Assembly: GCF_031844705.1 (NCBI RefSeq)
Contig: NZ_CP134609.1
Coordinates: 6,138,001-6,202,000 of the forward strand
DNA from: Streptomyces sp. ITFR-16
GTDB lineage: Bacteria; Actinomycetota; Actinomycetes; Streptomycetales; Streptomycetaceae
Reading direction: 5' to 3'
Length of the DNA stretch: 64,000 bases
The position numbers were made by a program, and so were the translations under genes. Every line of letters starts with the position of its first letter. Position 1 is the first letter of the stretch. Under the pieces are notes generated by a model. The model was not told where the DNA came from. It saw only the letters and a program-made list of their open reading frames with translations, and made no database searches. Positions 43,363 to 52,527 of this stretch are shown one piece after another.

Positions 43363-44265
43363 TCAGCTCCCCTGGAGGTGCGCGCCGATGATGCGGGCGT
43401 AGGCGGCCTCGCCCTGCCGGTTCGGGTGCAGCGGGGCGGCCGGCGCGGTCGGCACGTACCCCTCGACCCACTTGTCGGACGGCGCCCGGCAGGCGTCGTG
43501 GCCCTTGCTCGGCGTGGCGACGTCGATGTACTCGGCGCCGTGCGCGGCGCTCTGCTCGGCGATCACCGCGTTCATCCGGTTCACACTGCCCTGGAGGAAG
43601 TCGGCGTCCACCGGCAGCACGGGCTGCAGCGGCCAGCAGCCGCCCGGCTTGATGTACAGCCCGTAGCCCGTCACGAGAATCCTCGCCTGCGGGGACCGCT
43701 GGTGGATTCCGTCCAGTACGGCCGCCAGGCGCGGCGCGAACGCGTCGATCCGCTGCGCCACCTGGTCGACCCCGCCCTCCGTCAGCTTGTCCCTGCACGG
43801 GGTGGCGGTCGGGTCGAGCTGCATGCAGTCCTGCGCGATGCCGACCAGACCGGCGTCGTTGCCGCCGATGGTCAGGGTCACCAGGTCGGTGTCCGCGCGC
43901 AGCGCGTCGAACTGCGGCGCCGCCGAGCCCATCGGGACGTCGAGCAGAGACAGGGACTGCTTCTCGGCCATGTGCTTGGACTGGGCACCGCTGCACGTCA
44001 CGTCGCGCAGCGAGGCGCCGATGCTCGCCGCCAGCTCGTGCGCGTAGTTGTGCGTGGAACGGCCGCAGGCGAGCGAGCCGGTGACGCCCGGGATGAGCGG
44101 TCCCGAGGCCATGGAGTCGCCGAGCGCCACGTACTGGACGGGGTCGTCGGCGCTCGCCGCCCAGGCACCGGACGCGGTGGTGCCGACGGCCAGGGAGGCC
44201 AGGGCGACAGCGGTGGCGGCTCCTCTGACGGAACGACAGAACGCCTTGTTTCGGGACGAGTTCAC
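43363..44265 (-). CDS. Secreted SGNH/GDSL-family hydrolase
   Basis: A 300-residue lipase/esterase-type hydrolase. After a signal peptide (about 1-37), block I is YVALGDSMASGP with the nucleophilic serine. Block III is TIGGNDAGLV, and the C-terminal block V is PLHPNRQGEAAYA with the catalytic histidine. Three cysteine pairs are likely, as in the Streptomyces lipase SCO1725-type enzymes. GTG 44265 is chosen because CGGAGG lies just upstream. It heads a minus-strand run with the 663-residue protein, divergent from the PucR regulator. Confidence 0.92.
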   Translation of the reverse strand: MNSSRNKAFCRSVRGAATAVALASLAVGTTASGAWAASADDPVQYVALGDSMASGPLIPGVTGSLACGRSTHNYAHELAASIGASLRDVTCSGAQSKHMAEKQSLSLLDVPMGSAAPQFDALRADTDLVTLTIGGNDAGLVGIAQDCMQLDPTATPCRDKLTEGGVDQVAQRIDAFAPRLAAVLDGIHQRSPQARILVTGYGLYIKPGGCWPLQPVLPVDADFLQGSVNRMNAVIAEQSAAHGAEYIDVATPSKGHDACRAPSDKWVEGYVPTAPAAPLHPNRQGEAAYARIIGAHLQGS

Positions 44266-44377
44266 GACGACCTCCGGTGCGCTGAGAGTGGGGGCATGGC
44301 GGGTGTCGCCGGTCATCATGCAGACTCGAACGCCGTCGTTTAACTGGTCGGTAACGCAGACTTCCGCGGGGGCTTTT

Positions 44378-45637
44378 GTGACGCATGACAACGAGCGGAC
44401 GGCCGTCGGGGCCGGACAGCGGCCGTTGTGCCTCGGCGGACGCCCGGTGGCGGGCCGGCTGCGGGCCCGCGTCCCCGCCCTCACCGCCCGTGTCGTCGCC
44501 CGGCTGCTGAGCGATCTGCCGGTCTACGCGGAGCTGCCCCACGAGGAGATCGCGGGCGACATCGCGGACATCGTCCAGCACAACCTGCGCCTGTTCGCCG
44601 ACGTCGTCGAGCACCGCAGAGCGGCGACCGACGCCGAACTCGCCCAGCAGCGCGACTCGGCGGCCCAGCGTGCCGAGGAGGGCGTACCGCTGGACGCCAT
44701 CCTCACCGCGTACCAGGTGGGCATCGCGATGTGCTGGGAGGAGACCGCGCGCGACGCGGGCCCGGGCGACCTGCCGGCCGTGCTGGAGATCATGGACCGC
44801 ATCATGGTCCTCCAGCAGCAGCTGACCTCCGCGGTGAGCGGGGCGTACCTGGAGGCCCGGCAGATCCTGGACAGCCAGGAGCACGGCGGCCGGCACGCCC
44901 TGATGGCCGCGCTCCTCACCGGTGAGGACCTGGAGGGCTTCACCCGGCGCACCGGCCTGCGCCCCGCCGCCCGCTATCTGACGATGGCCCTCGCGCTCGC
45001 CCCGCACCACGACGAGGTGGGCCAGGCCCCGGGACCGGGGACGGAGGTGGCGGCCCGCCGCAAGATCCGCCGCATCCGCACGGCCCTGGACCGGTTCGCC
45101 GGGACGCCCGCGCTGACGGCCCTGGACGCGTCCGGCGGCACCGTGCTGCTGCCCGTCGCAAAACAGCCCCCCTGGAGCGGGCCCGGCGGCCTGCGCGAGC
45201 TGATCGCCGAGGCGACCCGGGCGGCGGGCGTCCCCGTCACGGCGGCCGCCGAGACCGCCGAACCGGCGGCGGTGCCGGCCGCGGTGGCCCGTAACGCCGA
45301 GATCGTCGATCTCGTCGCCCGCACCGGCCGGGCGCCCGGCCTCTACCGGCTGGCCGACGTCCTGCTGGAGTACCAGCTGAGCAGGCCCAGCGAGGCGCTG
45401 CGCGGGCTGGCCCGGCTCCTGCACCCGCTGGAGGCCAAGCCGGAGCTGCTGCACACGCTGGAGACGTACCTCGAACACGGGCTGGACCGCCGGGCCGCGG
45501 CGGCCGCACTGCATGTCCACCCCAACACCGTCGACTACCGCATCCGCCGCATCGACCGGCTGACCGGACTCTCCCCGGCCCGCCCCGCCGACCTCCAGCA
45601 CCTCTGCGCCGCCCTGGTCGCCCGCCGCTCGGTGTGA
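44378..45637 (+). CDS. PucR-type helix-turn-helix regulator
   Basis: A 419-residue regulator. The C-terminus has the PucR HTH (TLETYLEHGLDRRAAAAALHVHPNTVDYRIRRIDRLTGL). The centre resembles the degenerate GGDEF-like domain of this family. The N-terminus (about 25-170) is an all-helical RsbRD/sensor-like segment (ALTARVVARLLSDLPVYAELPHEEIAGDI). It starts at GTG 44378 and is divergent from the secreted hydrolase genes, which are plausible targets. The signal is unknown. Confidence 0.92.
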   Translation: MTHDNERTAVGAGQRPLCLGGRPVAGRLRARVPALTARVVARLLSDLPVYAELPHEEIAGDIADIVQHNLRLFADVVEHRRAATDAELAQQRDSAAQRAEEGVPLDAILTAYQVGIAMCWEETARDAGPGDLPAVLEIMDRIMVLQQQLTSAVSGAYLEARQILDSQEHGGRHALMAALLTGEDLEGFTRRTGLRPAARYLTMALALAPHHDEVGQAPGPGTEVAARRKIRRIRTALDRFAGTPALTALDASGGTVLLPVAKQPPWSGPGGLRELIAEATRAAGVPVTAAAETAEPAAVPAAVARNAEIVDLVARTGRAPGLYRLADVLLEYQLSRPSEALRGLARLLHPLEAKPELLHTLETYLEHGLDRRAAAAALHVHPNTVDYRIRRIDRLTGLSPARPADLQHLCAALVARRSV

Positions 45638-45680
45638 GCGCCCGGGGAACGGCCGCCGCCGCACGCGCGTTCGTCCGGGT

Positions 45681-46376
45681 ATGAGCGGACAACTGGTACG
45701 TGAGGGCTACTCAGGGACGGGCCCCGGGGCGATCACCCCGGACGGCTGCGCGGTCGAGCTGTACACCCGGCTGGCCGTCGGCGATGAACCGGACGTCATC
45801 GAGGCGGCCGTGCCCGCCGGGGCGAGCATCCTCGAACTGGGCTGCGGGGCGGGCCGGGTGACCCATCCGCTGGTCGAGCGCGGCTTCGCGGTCACGGCCG
45901 TGGACGAGTCGCCGCAGATGCTGGAGAAGGTGCGCGGCGCCCGGACGGTGTGCGCCCCGATCGAGTCGCTGGACCTCGGGGACGAGACCTTCGACGTCGT
46001 GATGCTGGCCTCGTTCCTGGTGCACTCCGGCGACCACCGGGTGCGCGACGGACTGCTGCGGACCTGCCGCCGATACGTACGCGACGCAGGCGTCGTGCTC
46101 CTCCAGCGCGAGGGGGCGGACTACCACACCGCGCTGCCGCGCGAACGGGTCCACCCGGCCGGCTGCACGACGCGCATCGTCTCCTCGGAGCCGGTCGGGG
46201 ACGGGGTGCGTTCGGTGCGCGCGGAGTACGAGTTCGCCGATGCCCGGTGGACCCAGACCTTCCTGTCCCGGCTGCTGTCGAAGGAGGAGTTCGAGGGGTA
46301 TCTGGACGCGGCCGGTCTGCGGGTGGACCGCTATCTCACGGACGACGGCGTCTGGGTGCGGGCCGTGCCCAAGTAG
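45681..46376 (+). CDS. Class I SAM-dependent methyltransferase
   Basis: A 231-residue methyltransferase. Motif I is ILELGCGAGRVTHPLVERG, followed by VTAVDESPQMLEKV and then FDVVMLASFLVHSGDHRVRDGLL. It belongs to the broad Methyltransf_25/11 group. The substrate is unknown. The ribosome site is weak. It begins 44 bp after the PucR gene on the same strand, so co-transcription is possible. Confidence 0.92.
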   Translation: MSGQLVREGYSGTGPGAITPDGCAVELYTRLAVGDEPDVIEAAVPAGASILELGCGAGRVTHPLVERGFAVTAVDESPQMLEKVRGARTVCAPIESLDLGDETFDVVMLASFLVHSGDHRVRDGLLRTCRRYVRDAGVVLLQREGADYHTALPRERVHPAGCTTRIVSSEPVGDGVRSVRAEYEFADARWTQTFLSRLLSKEEFEGYLDAAGLRVDRYLTDDGVWVRAVPK

Positions 46377-46483
46377 CGCGGGAGAGCGGGGAATTCCTGC
46401 CCCGCCGAGCGATGAGTTATGGGCGGGGCCCCGGTCTGTACGGGTGTGCGCAACACCGCGCACCCGTCCCCGAGGAGCACACC

Positions 46484-46924
46484 ATGTCCCCGACCGCCAC
46501 GGCCGGTTCCCCCTCGTCCGCCCCCGTCTCCGCCCCCGCCGCGGGCCGGGGCCGTACCGTCGCGCTGCACGTCGCGCGGTACGCCCTGGCGCTGTTCCTC
46601 GGCTTCAGCGGGAGCGCCAAACTGATCGCCCACGAGTCCGCCGTCGAGTCCTTCGCCCGGATGGGCTGGGGGCGGGGCGCGATGTACGCCATCGGCTTCC
46701 TGGAGGCGGCCGGGGCGGTCGCGCTGCTGATCCCGCTGCTCGCCGGGGTCGCGGCCCTCGCCTTCTGCGGCCTGCTGGCGGGGGCGTCCGTCGTCCAGCT
46801 GACGCTGCTCGACCCGCCGAACGCGGTGATGCCCGCGCTGCTCGTCGTGGTCATGGTGCTGATCGCCAGGGAGCGCAGAGAGGCGACGGCGGCCCTGGTC
46901 GCGCGGGTCCGCCGCCGGGCGTGA
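46484..46924 (+). CDS. DoxX family membrane protein
   Basis: A 146-residue protein with a disordered N-terminus and about four membrane helices starting at YALALFLGFSGSAKL. The core GFSGSAKLIAHESAVESFARMGWGRGAMYAIGFLEAAGAVALL is typical of DoxX/DoxX-like proteins. Some family members bind quinones or support thiosulfate oxidation and oxidative-stress defence; this one cannot be assigned a role. GAGGAG precedes the ATG. Confidence 0.88.
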   Translation: MSPTATAGSPSSAPVSAPAAGRGRTVALHVARYALALFLGFSGSAKLIAHESAVESFARMGWGRGAMYAIGFLEAAGAVALLIPLLAGVAALAFCGLLAGASVVQLTLLDPPNAVMPALLVVVMVLIARERREATAALVARVRRRA

Positions 46925-46950
46925 GCCCGGCGGGCCCGGCCGGGCGGGCG

Positions 46951-47298
46951 TCAGTGGACCGTGCTGAAGCTGCGCCAGGGCAGCGCGCCGGGCGCGTTGA
47001 CATCGGAGAACGTGGTGGCGAGATACGTCGTCCCCGGGCCGGTGCAGTCCCTCGTCCGGTACAGGATGATGTCGATCAGGGTGCCGTTGACGACTTCCTT
47101 GGCACCCGCCGGGGCGAGCCGGTGGCAGCCCTTGACCGAGGGGCTGTTCAGCATGATCACGGCGTCCCGCTCGGTCGTGTACGTGACCGGGCCGACCGCG
47201 GTCCGGCCGAGACCGGAACAGCCCGCGACGGTGAGGGTCAGGAGCACGGCCTGGGCGGCGATGCCGAGACGGCGGCGTCGGTGGTCGGTCACGGGCAT
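46951..47298 (-). CDS. Small putative lipoprotein
   Basis: A 115-residue protein with a basic N-terminus and hydrophobic helix ending in the lipobox TVAGC, so C27 would be lipid-modified. The mature part (about 88 residues) has two further cysteines (GCHR and DCTG), which may pair. I do not recognise its family. It converges with doxX and is divergent from the slipin gene. Confidence 0.75.
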   Translation of the reverse strand: MPVTDHRRRRLGIAAQAVLLTLTVAGCSGLGRTAVGPVTYTTERDAVIMLNSPSVKGCHRLAPAGAKEVVNGTLIDIILYRTRDCTGPGTTYLATTFSDVNAPGALPWRSFSTVH

Positions 47299-47521
47299 GG
47301 GCGGATCCTCGTCTGTCTCGTCCGGCTCGGCTGTACGGGCTGACGCTCGTCACCCTGCCCGCTTCCCCGGGCCCCGGCATCCGGGAGGACGCCGGGCGGG
47401 GGACGGCCGGACGGACGGAGGTTCGACCGGTGTCCGAATCGGGCATAACGTGGTATTAGGGCGCGAAGTGAGAGAGCGTCGCGACAGATAGTCCGGTTCG
47501 TCCGGCTGGCAGGGGGCCGTC

Positions 47522-48133
47522 ATGGTCCAGGAGCTCTTGATCGCCGTGGTCGCGGCGGCGTCGGCGGGTGCCGTGTACACGGCGGCGGCCGCCCGGGTCG
47601 TCAAGCAGTACGAGCGGGGCGTGGTGCTCAGGCTCGGCCGGCTCCGCGACGATGTGCGCGGACCCGGGTTCACGATGGTGCTGCCGGGCGTCGAGCGGCT
47701 GCGCAAGGTCAACATGCAGATCGTCACCATGCCGGTGCCGGCGCAGGACGGGATCACCCGGGACAACGTCACGGTGCGGGTGGACGCGGTCATCTACTTC
47801 AAGGTGGTCGACGCGGCGAGCGCGGTCGTCGAGGTGGAGGACTACCGCTTCGCGGTCTCCCAGATGGCCCAGACATCGTTGCGTTCGATCATCGGAAAGA
47901 GCGATCTGGACGACCTTCTCTCCAACCGCGAGAAGCTGAACCAGGGGCTTGAGCTGATGATCGACAGCCCTGCGGTCGGATGGGGCGTGCAGATCGACCG
48001 GGTCGAGATCAAGGAGTCCCCGCCTGCCGCAGCCGCTCCGCCCACTGCTTCCGCTCCACCCGCCGGGGCCTCCCCGGCCGCCCGGGCCGACGGTCTGCCC
48101 CGGAGGGCGAATTCCAGTCCCTCCGGCGTTTGA
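47522..48133 (+). CDS. Truncated slipin / SPFH-band 7 protein
   Basis: A membrane-associated SPFH protein. One N-terminal helix is followed by the conserved QYERGVVLRLGRLRDDVRGPG, VPAQDGITRDNVTVRVDAVIYFKVVD and SLRSIIGKSDLDDLLSNR. Similarity ends abruptly at about residue 164 (QIDRVEIK). Normal slipins run on for another 100 or more residues of coiled-coil oligomerisation domain. Here the last 39 residues are Pro/Ala-rich and the stop codon lies within a dispersed repeat (48106-48180). This could be a decayed gene or a shortened but expressed form; AGGGGG precedes the ATG. Confidence 0.85.
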   Translation: MVQELLIAVVAAASAGAVYTAAAARVVKQYERGVVLRLGRLRDDVRGPGFTMVLPGVERLRKVNMQIVTMPVPAQDGITRDNVTVRVDAVIYFKVVDAASAVVEVEDYRFAVSQMAQTSLRSIIGKSDLDDLLSNREKLNQGLELMIDSPAVGWGVQIDRVEIKESPPAAAAPPTASAPPAGASPAARADGLPRRANSSPSGV

Positions 48134-48180
48134 GGAGCGGGGGTCCGGGAGCGGAGCACCCGGGGGACGGGATCCCCGGC
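48106..48180. repeat. Dispersed Streptomyces intergenic repeat at the slipin 3' end
   Basis: The segment containing CTCCGGCGTTTGAGGAGCGG (48121-48140) followed by a G-rich GGTCCGGGAGCGGAGCACCC resembles a repeat I recall as common downstream of Streptomyces genes. It has its own inverted CCGG/GGATCCCCGG elements. It supplies the last codons and stop of the slipin gene. Confidence 0.6.
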
Positions 48181-48277
48181 GGACACCGGCTGTCACACCC
48201 CCCGCCTAGACTCGCGAGTCAGAGGATTCCGTGCTGACCAGGCACGGAACACGGACCCGCACTCAGGAGGGGGACCG

Positions 48278-51235
48278 GTGACCATCGCCCCACCACCACG
48301 GCACGACGCCGACGACGACCGCCTCCTGCGCTGCGCCGCCGTCTTCCTGCCCGCGGCCCTGCCCCGCCAGGGCCGCATCGCGTTCTGGGACCCGGCGGAC
48401 GGCCCGCTGCCGAGCGCCCCCGCCTCCACGTCCGACGCGGCGGACACCGGCCCCCGGCGCACCGAGATCACCGTCGTACGCCCGCCGGGCGAAGGCGCCG
48501 CGCACGCGGGCGGGAACACGGCAAGGGGCGACGACGAGATCCGCGCGCACACCGTCCCCGCCCTCGTCCTCCCCGTCACCGACGCGCTCCCCCTCCTGGC
48601 CCGCGCCCGGCACCTGCGATCCGCCCACCCCGCCACCCGCTGCTGGGGCGCCGCCGCCCTGCACGCCCTGCATCTGGTCGCCCGGGGCCGGATGCTCCCC
48701 GGCCTGACCGCCGACGACCACGACGCCTGGCGGGCCGGGCCCCGGGACGCCGAGGACATCGCCCATCTGCGGGCCGTCGCCGCCGCCCTCCCCTGGGAGG
48801 GGTACGCGGTCCCGCTCACCGGCCCCACCCCGCCGCGGCTCCCCGACCCCGAGCACCTCGTCGGCGCATTCCTCGACGCGGTCGCCGACACCCTGCCCCG
48901 CACACCTGCCGCCGCCTACGCCATGGGCGGGCCCTTCGCCGCCCGTGAGGCCCAGCATCTGCCCGGGGCGCGGGAGTGGGCGGTGGAGGTCGCCTCCGGC
49001 CTCGACGCCGGGGTGCGGGTCTCGCTGCGCCTGGACCTGTCCGCGTACGAACTCTTCGACACGGCCGGCACCACCGACCCGGACCGGGCCACCGGCGAGA
49101 GCGAGAGCGGGAACGACCCCGCCGCACGGCATGCCGCCGCGGCCGTCACCCAGGTGCACAGCCTCGCCGACCCCACCTACGTCGTCGACGCCGCCGCCCT
49201 GTGGAACGGCGGCGCGGGCGAACCCTTCGGCCCCCGCGCCAGGATCGACGCCGTGCTCGCCCTGCGCCGCGCCGCCCGCGTCTGGGCCCCGCTGGAACGG
49301 CTGCTGGACCAGCCCGTCCCCGACGTACTGGCCCTCACCGAGGACGAGCTGTACGAGCTGCTGAGCGACGCCGGGGCACGGCTCTCGGCCGCCGGGGTGA
49401 GCGTCCACTGGCCGAGGGAGCTGGCCCGCTCCCTCACCGCGGCCGCCGTCGTGAGGCCCGCGCCCGGCTCGGCCACCGACGGCACCTCGTTCTTCGACGC
49501 CGATCAGCTCTTCGCGTTCGACTGGCAGCTCTCCCTGGGCGACCAGAAGCTCACCGAGGCCGAGATGGACACGCTCGCCGAGGCGCACCGCCCCGTGGTG
49601 CGGCTGCGGGACCAGTGGGTCGTCGTCGACCCCGCGCTCGTCCGAAAGGCGCGCAAGCGGGAGCTGGGCCTCCTCGACCCGGTGGACGCCCTGGCCGTCG
49701 CCCTGACCGGCAGCGCCGAGGTGGACGGCGAGCAGGTCGAGGCGGTCCCGGTCGGCGCGCTGGCGGAGCTGCGCCGGCGCATCGTCGAGGACGACACGAC
49801 GATCCCCCCGCCGCCCGGACTCGACGCCACACTCCGGGACTACCAGCTGCGCGGACTCGCCTGGCTGGACCGGATGACCTCGCTCGGCCTCGGCGGCTGC
49901 CTCGCCGACGACATGGGCCTCGGCAAGACGATCACCCTCATCGCCCTCCATCTGCACCGCGCCCACCCCGCCCCCACCCTGGTGATCTGCCCCGCCTCGC
50001 TCCTGGGCAACTGGCACCGGGAGATCAACCGCTTCGCCCCCGGAGTCCCGGTCCGCCGCTTCCACGGCACAGGCCGCACCCTCGCCGGACCCGACGGCGG
50101 CTTCGTCCTCACCACGTACGGCACGATGCGCTCCAGCGCGGCCGAACTGGCGGCACACAGCTGGGGACTGGTCGTCGCCGACGAGGCGCAGCACGTGAAG
50201 AACCCCCTCTCCTCCACCGCCAGGGCGCTGCGCACCATCCCCTCCCCGGCCCGCGTCGCCCTGACCGGCACCCCCGTCGAGAACAACCTCTCCGAGCTCT
50301 GGGCGCTGCTCGACTGGACCACCCCCGGACTCCTCGGCCCCCTCAAGGCGTTCCGCGCCCGGCACGCCCGGATCGTGGAGAACACCGGCACGGCCGCCGG
50401 GATCGCCAACGACGAAGCGGTGGAGCGGCTCTCCCGCCTGGTCCGGCCCTTCCTGCTGCGCCGCAAGAAGTCGGACCCCGGCATCGCCCCCGAGCTGCCG
50501 CCCAAGACGGAGACCGACCACCCCGTCTTCCTCACCCGTGAACAGGCCACGCTCTACGAGGCGACGGTGCGCGAGACCATGGCGTACATCGAGGCATCGG
50601 AGGGCATCGCCCGGCGCGGACTGATCATGAAGCTGCTGGCCTCGCTCAAGCAGATCTGCAACCACCCCGCGCAGTATCTGAAGGAGGAGCCGACCCGTCT
50701 CACCGGCCGCTCCGGGAAGCTCGCTCTCCTCGACGAACTCCTCGACACGATCCTCGCCGAGGACGGCTCCGTCCTCGTCTTCACCCAGTACGTGACGATG
50801 GCCCGGCTGCTCTCCGCGCACCTCGCCTCGCGCGCGATCCCCTCCCAGCTCCTGCACGGCGGTACGCCGGTGCCCGAGCGCGAGCGGATGGTGGACCGCT
50901 TCCAGTCCGGCGAGGTGCCCGTCTTCCTGCTCTCCCTCAAGGCGGCGGGCACCGGGCTCAACCTCACCCGGGCCGCCCATGTCATCCACTACGACCGCTG
51001 GTGGAACCCGGCCGTCGAGGAACAGGCCACCGACCGCGCCTACCGCATCGGGCAGACCCAGCCCGTCCAGGTGCACCGGCTGATCGCGGAAGGCACCGTC
51101 GAGGACCGGATCGGCGAGATGCTGCTCGCCAAGCGGGCCCTGGCGGACGCCGTCCTCGGGGCCGGGGAGACCGCGCTGACCGAGCTCAGCGACCGCGACC
51201 TCGCCGATCTCGTCTCCCTGCGGAGGCCGTCATGA
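48278..51235 (+). CDS. SNF2-family DEAD/DEAH helicase
   Basis: A 985-residue Swi2/Snf2 ATPase. The N-terminal 470 residues are a helicase-associated domain without an obvious motif. Walker A is DDMGLGKTITLIALHL, the DEAH-type box is VVADEAQHVKNP, and motif III is ALTGTPVEN. The helicase C domain has VFTQYVTMARLLSAHL, LSLKAAGTGLNLT and DRAYRIGQTQPVQVHRL. Snf2 enzymes translocate on duplex DNA and displace bound proteins; roles range from repair and transcription to phage defence. The GTG follows CAGGAGG. The stop overlaps the SWIM gene (ATGA). Confidence 0.95.
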   Translation: MTIAPPPRHDADDDRLLRCAAVFLPAALPRQGRIAFWDPADGPLPSAPASTSDAADTGPRRTEITVVRPPGEGAAHAGGNTARGDDEIRAHTVPALVLPVTDALPLLARARHLRSAHPATRCWGAAALHALHLVARGRMLPGLTADDHDAWRAGPRDAEDIAHLRAVAAALPWEGYAVPLTGPTPPRLPDPEHLVGAFLDAVADTLPRTPAAAYAMGGPFAAREAQHLPGAREWAVEVASGLDAGVRVSLRLDLSAYELFDTAGTTDPDRATGESESGNDPAARHAAAAVTQVHSLADPTYVVDAAALWNGGAGEPFGPRARIDAVLALRRAARVWAPLERLLDQPVPDVLALTEDELYELLSDAGARLSAAGVSVHWPRELARSLTAAAVVRPAPGSATDGTSFFDADQLFAFDWQLSLGDQKLTEAEMDTLAEAHRPVVRLRDQWVVVDPALVRKARKRELGLLDPVDALAVALTGSAEVDGEQVEAVPVGALAELRRRIVEDDTTIPPPPGLDATLRDYQLRGLAWLDRMTSLGLGGCLADDMGLGKTITLIALHLHRAHPAPTLVICPASLLGNWHREINRFAPGVPVRRFHGTGRTLAGPDGGFVLTTYGTMRSSAAELAAHSWGLVVADEAQHVKNPLSSTARALRTIPSPARVALTGTPVENNLSELWALLDWTTPGLLGPLKAFRARHARIVENTGTAAGIANDEAVERLSRLVRPFLLRRKKSDPGIAPELPPKTETDHPVFLTREQATLYEATVRETMAYIEASEGIARRGLIMKLLASLKQICNHPAQYLKEEPTRLTGRSGKLALLDELLDTILAEDGSVLVFTQYVTMARLLSAHLASRAIPSQLLHGGTPVPERERMVDRFQSGEVPVFLLSLKAAGTGLNLTRAAHVIHYDRWWNPAVEEQATDRAYRIGQTQPVQVHRLIAEGTVEDRIGEMLLAKRALADAVLGAGETALTELSDRDLADLVSLRRPS

Positions 51236-52512
51236 GCCCGCGTCCCGTCGCCCGCTCCCGCCCCGGCCCCGACGACCTGCGGCGCACCTTCGAGGCCGTG
51301 CCCGCGCGCACCTCCGGCGAGGGCGAACCCTTCGCGGACAGCTGGTGGGGCCGGGCCTGGGTGTCGGCCCTGGAGTCCCTCTCGATGGACGCGCCGAGGC
51401 TCGCCCGCGGCCGTGCGTACGCGGACACCGGGCACGTCGCCGCGATCACGGTCACCCCGGGCCGCGTCGTCGCCTATGTGCACGGCAGCCGACCCCGCCC
51501 GTACCGCGCCGAACTGCGGCTGCGCGTGCTGACCGACCCCGAATGGGAGACCTTCCTCGACGCGGTCGCCGCCCGCCCCGGCCACCTCGCCGCGCTCCTC
51601 GCCAAGGAGATGCCGCACTCACTGGCCGACACCGCGGCCGACGCCGGTGTCACGCTGCTCCCGGCCGCCGGGGACCTCGACCCCACCTGTTCCTGCCCCG
51701 ACCGCGGCCGCCCCTGCAAGCACGTGGCCGCGCTCTGCTACCAGATGGCCCGGCTGCTGGACGCCGACGCGTTCGTCCTGTTGCTGCTGCGCGGCCGGGG
51801 CGAGCGCGAGCTCCTGGAGGACCTGGGCCGTCGCAACGCCGCGCACTCCGCGCGGGAGCGGCCCGCCGCCCCCGCCGCCCCGTCCGTACCGGCGTCGGAG
51901 GCGCTCGCAGGCCGCTTCCTGCCGCCGCTGCCCGCCCCGCTCCCCGTCGCGCCGCATCCGGGCCAGCCGCCCTCCTACCCCGGCCTGCCCGGCAGCCGGG
52001 ACCCGCTCGCCCTCGACCAGCTCGCCACGGACGCGGGTGCCCGCGCCCACGCGCTGCTCACCACCGGCCTCGACCCGCTCGCCGGGCTCACCCCGTGGCA
52101 GGACGCCGTCCGGCTGGCCGCCGCCCGTCCCACCGCCGGGCTCACCGCCACCACCCGCGCCCTCTACCGCGAGCTGGCCTCCGCCACCGGCCGCAACACC
52201 ACGGACCTGGCCCGGGCCGTGGCCGCCTGGCGGCAGGGCGGGGCCGAGGGCCTGGCGGTCCTGGAGACCCCCTGGGACCCCCCGGCGGGCCCCTTCGACC
52301 GGGCCCGCCCGGCGCTCGCCGCCGCCGGTTACCCCCGCTTCCAGCCCTGGCGCAACCACCTCACCCACCCCGGCGGCACCCTTCAGCTCCGCTTCGGCCA
52401 CGACGGCCGGTGGTACGGCTACGAGTCCGACCCCGGCGAGGACGAGTGGTGGCCCCGCGCGGCCCCGGACTCCGACCCGGTGGGCGCACTCCTGGAGCTC
52501 AGCGGCGGCTGA
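51232..52512 (+). CDS. SWIM zinc-finger protein coupled to the SNF2 helicase
   Basis: A 426-residue protein with a SWIM zinc finger (TCSCPDRGRPCKHVAALCY, residues about 151-169; C-x-C ... C-x-H ligands). Its ATG overlaps the helicase stop codon, so translation is coupled. The N-terminus (DSWWGRAWVSALES) and the C-terminal WxxAG-like region (HGRWYGYESDPGEDEWW) are typical of actinobacterial SWIM proteins. SWIM domains bind DNA or proteins and are named for SWI2/SNF2 and MuDR. In several bacteria the SWIM domain is fused to the Snf2 ATPase; here it is a separate gene. Physical partnership is likely. Confidence 0.92.
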   Translation: MSPRPVARSRPGPDDLRRTFEAVPARTSGEGEPFADSWWGRAWVSALESLSMDAPRLARGRAYADTGHVAAITVTPGRVVAYVHGSRPRPYRAELRLRVLTDPEWETFLDAVAARPGHLAALLAKEMPHSLADTAADAGVTLLPAAGDLDPTCSCPDRGRPCKHVAALCYQMARLLDADAFVLLLLRGRGERELLEDLGRRNAAHSARERPAAPAAPSVPASEALAGRFLPPLPAPLPVAPHPGQPPSYPGLPGSRDPLALDQLATDAGARAHALLTTGLDPLAGLTPWQDAVRLAAARPTAGLTATTRALYRELASATGRNTTDLARAVAAWRQGGAEGLAVLETPWDPPAGPFDRARPALAAAGYPRFQPWRNHLTHPGGTLQLRFGHDGRWYGYESDPGEDEWWPRAAPDSDPVGALLELSGG

Positions 52513-52527
52513 CCGGCCGCCGACCGC

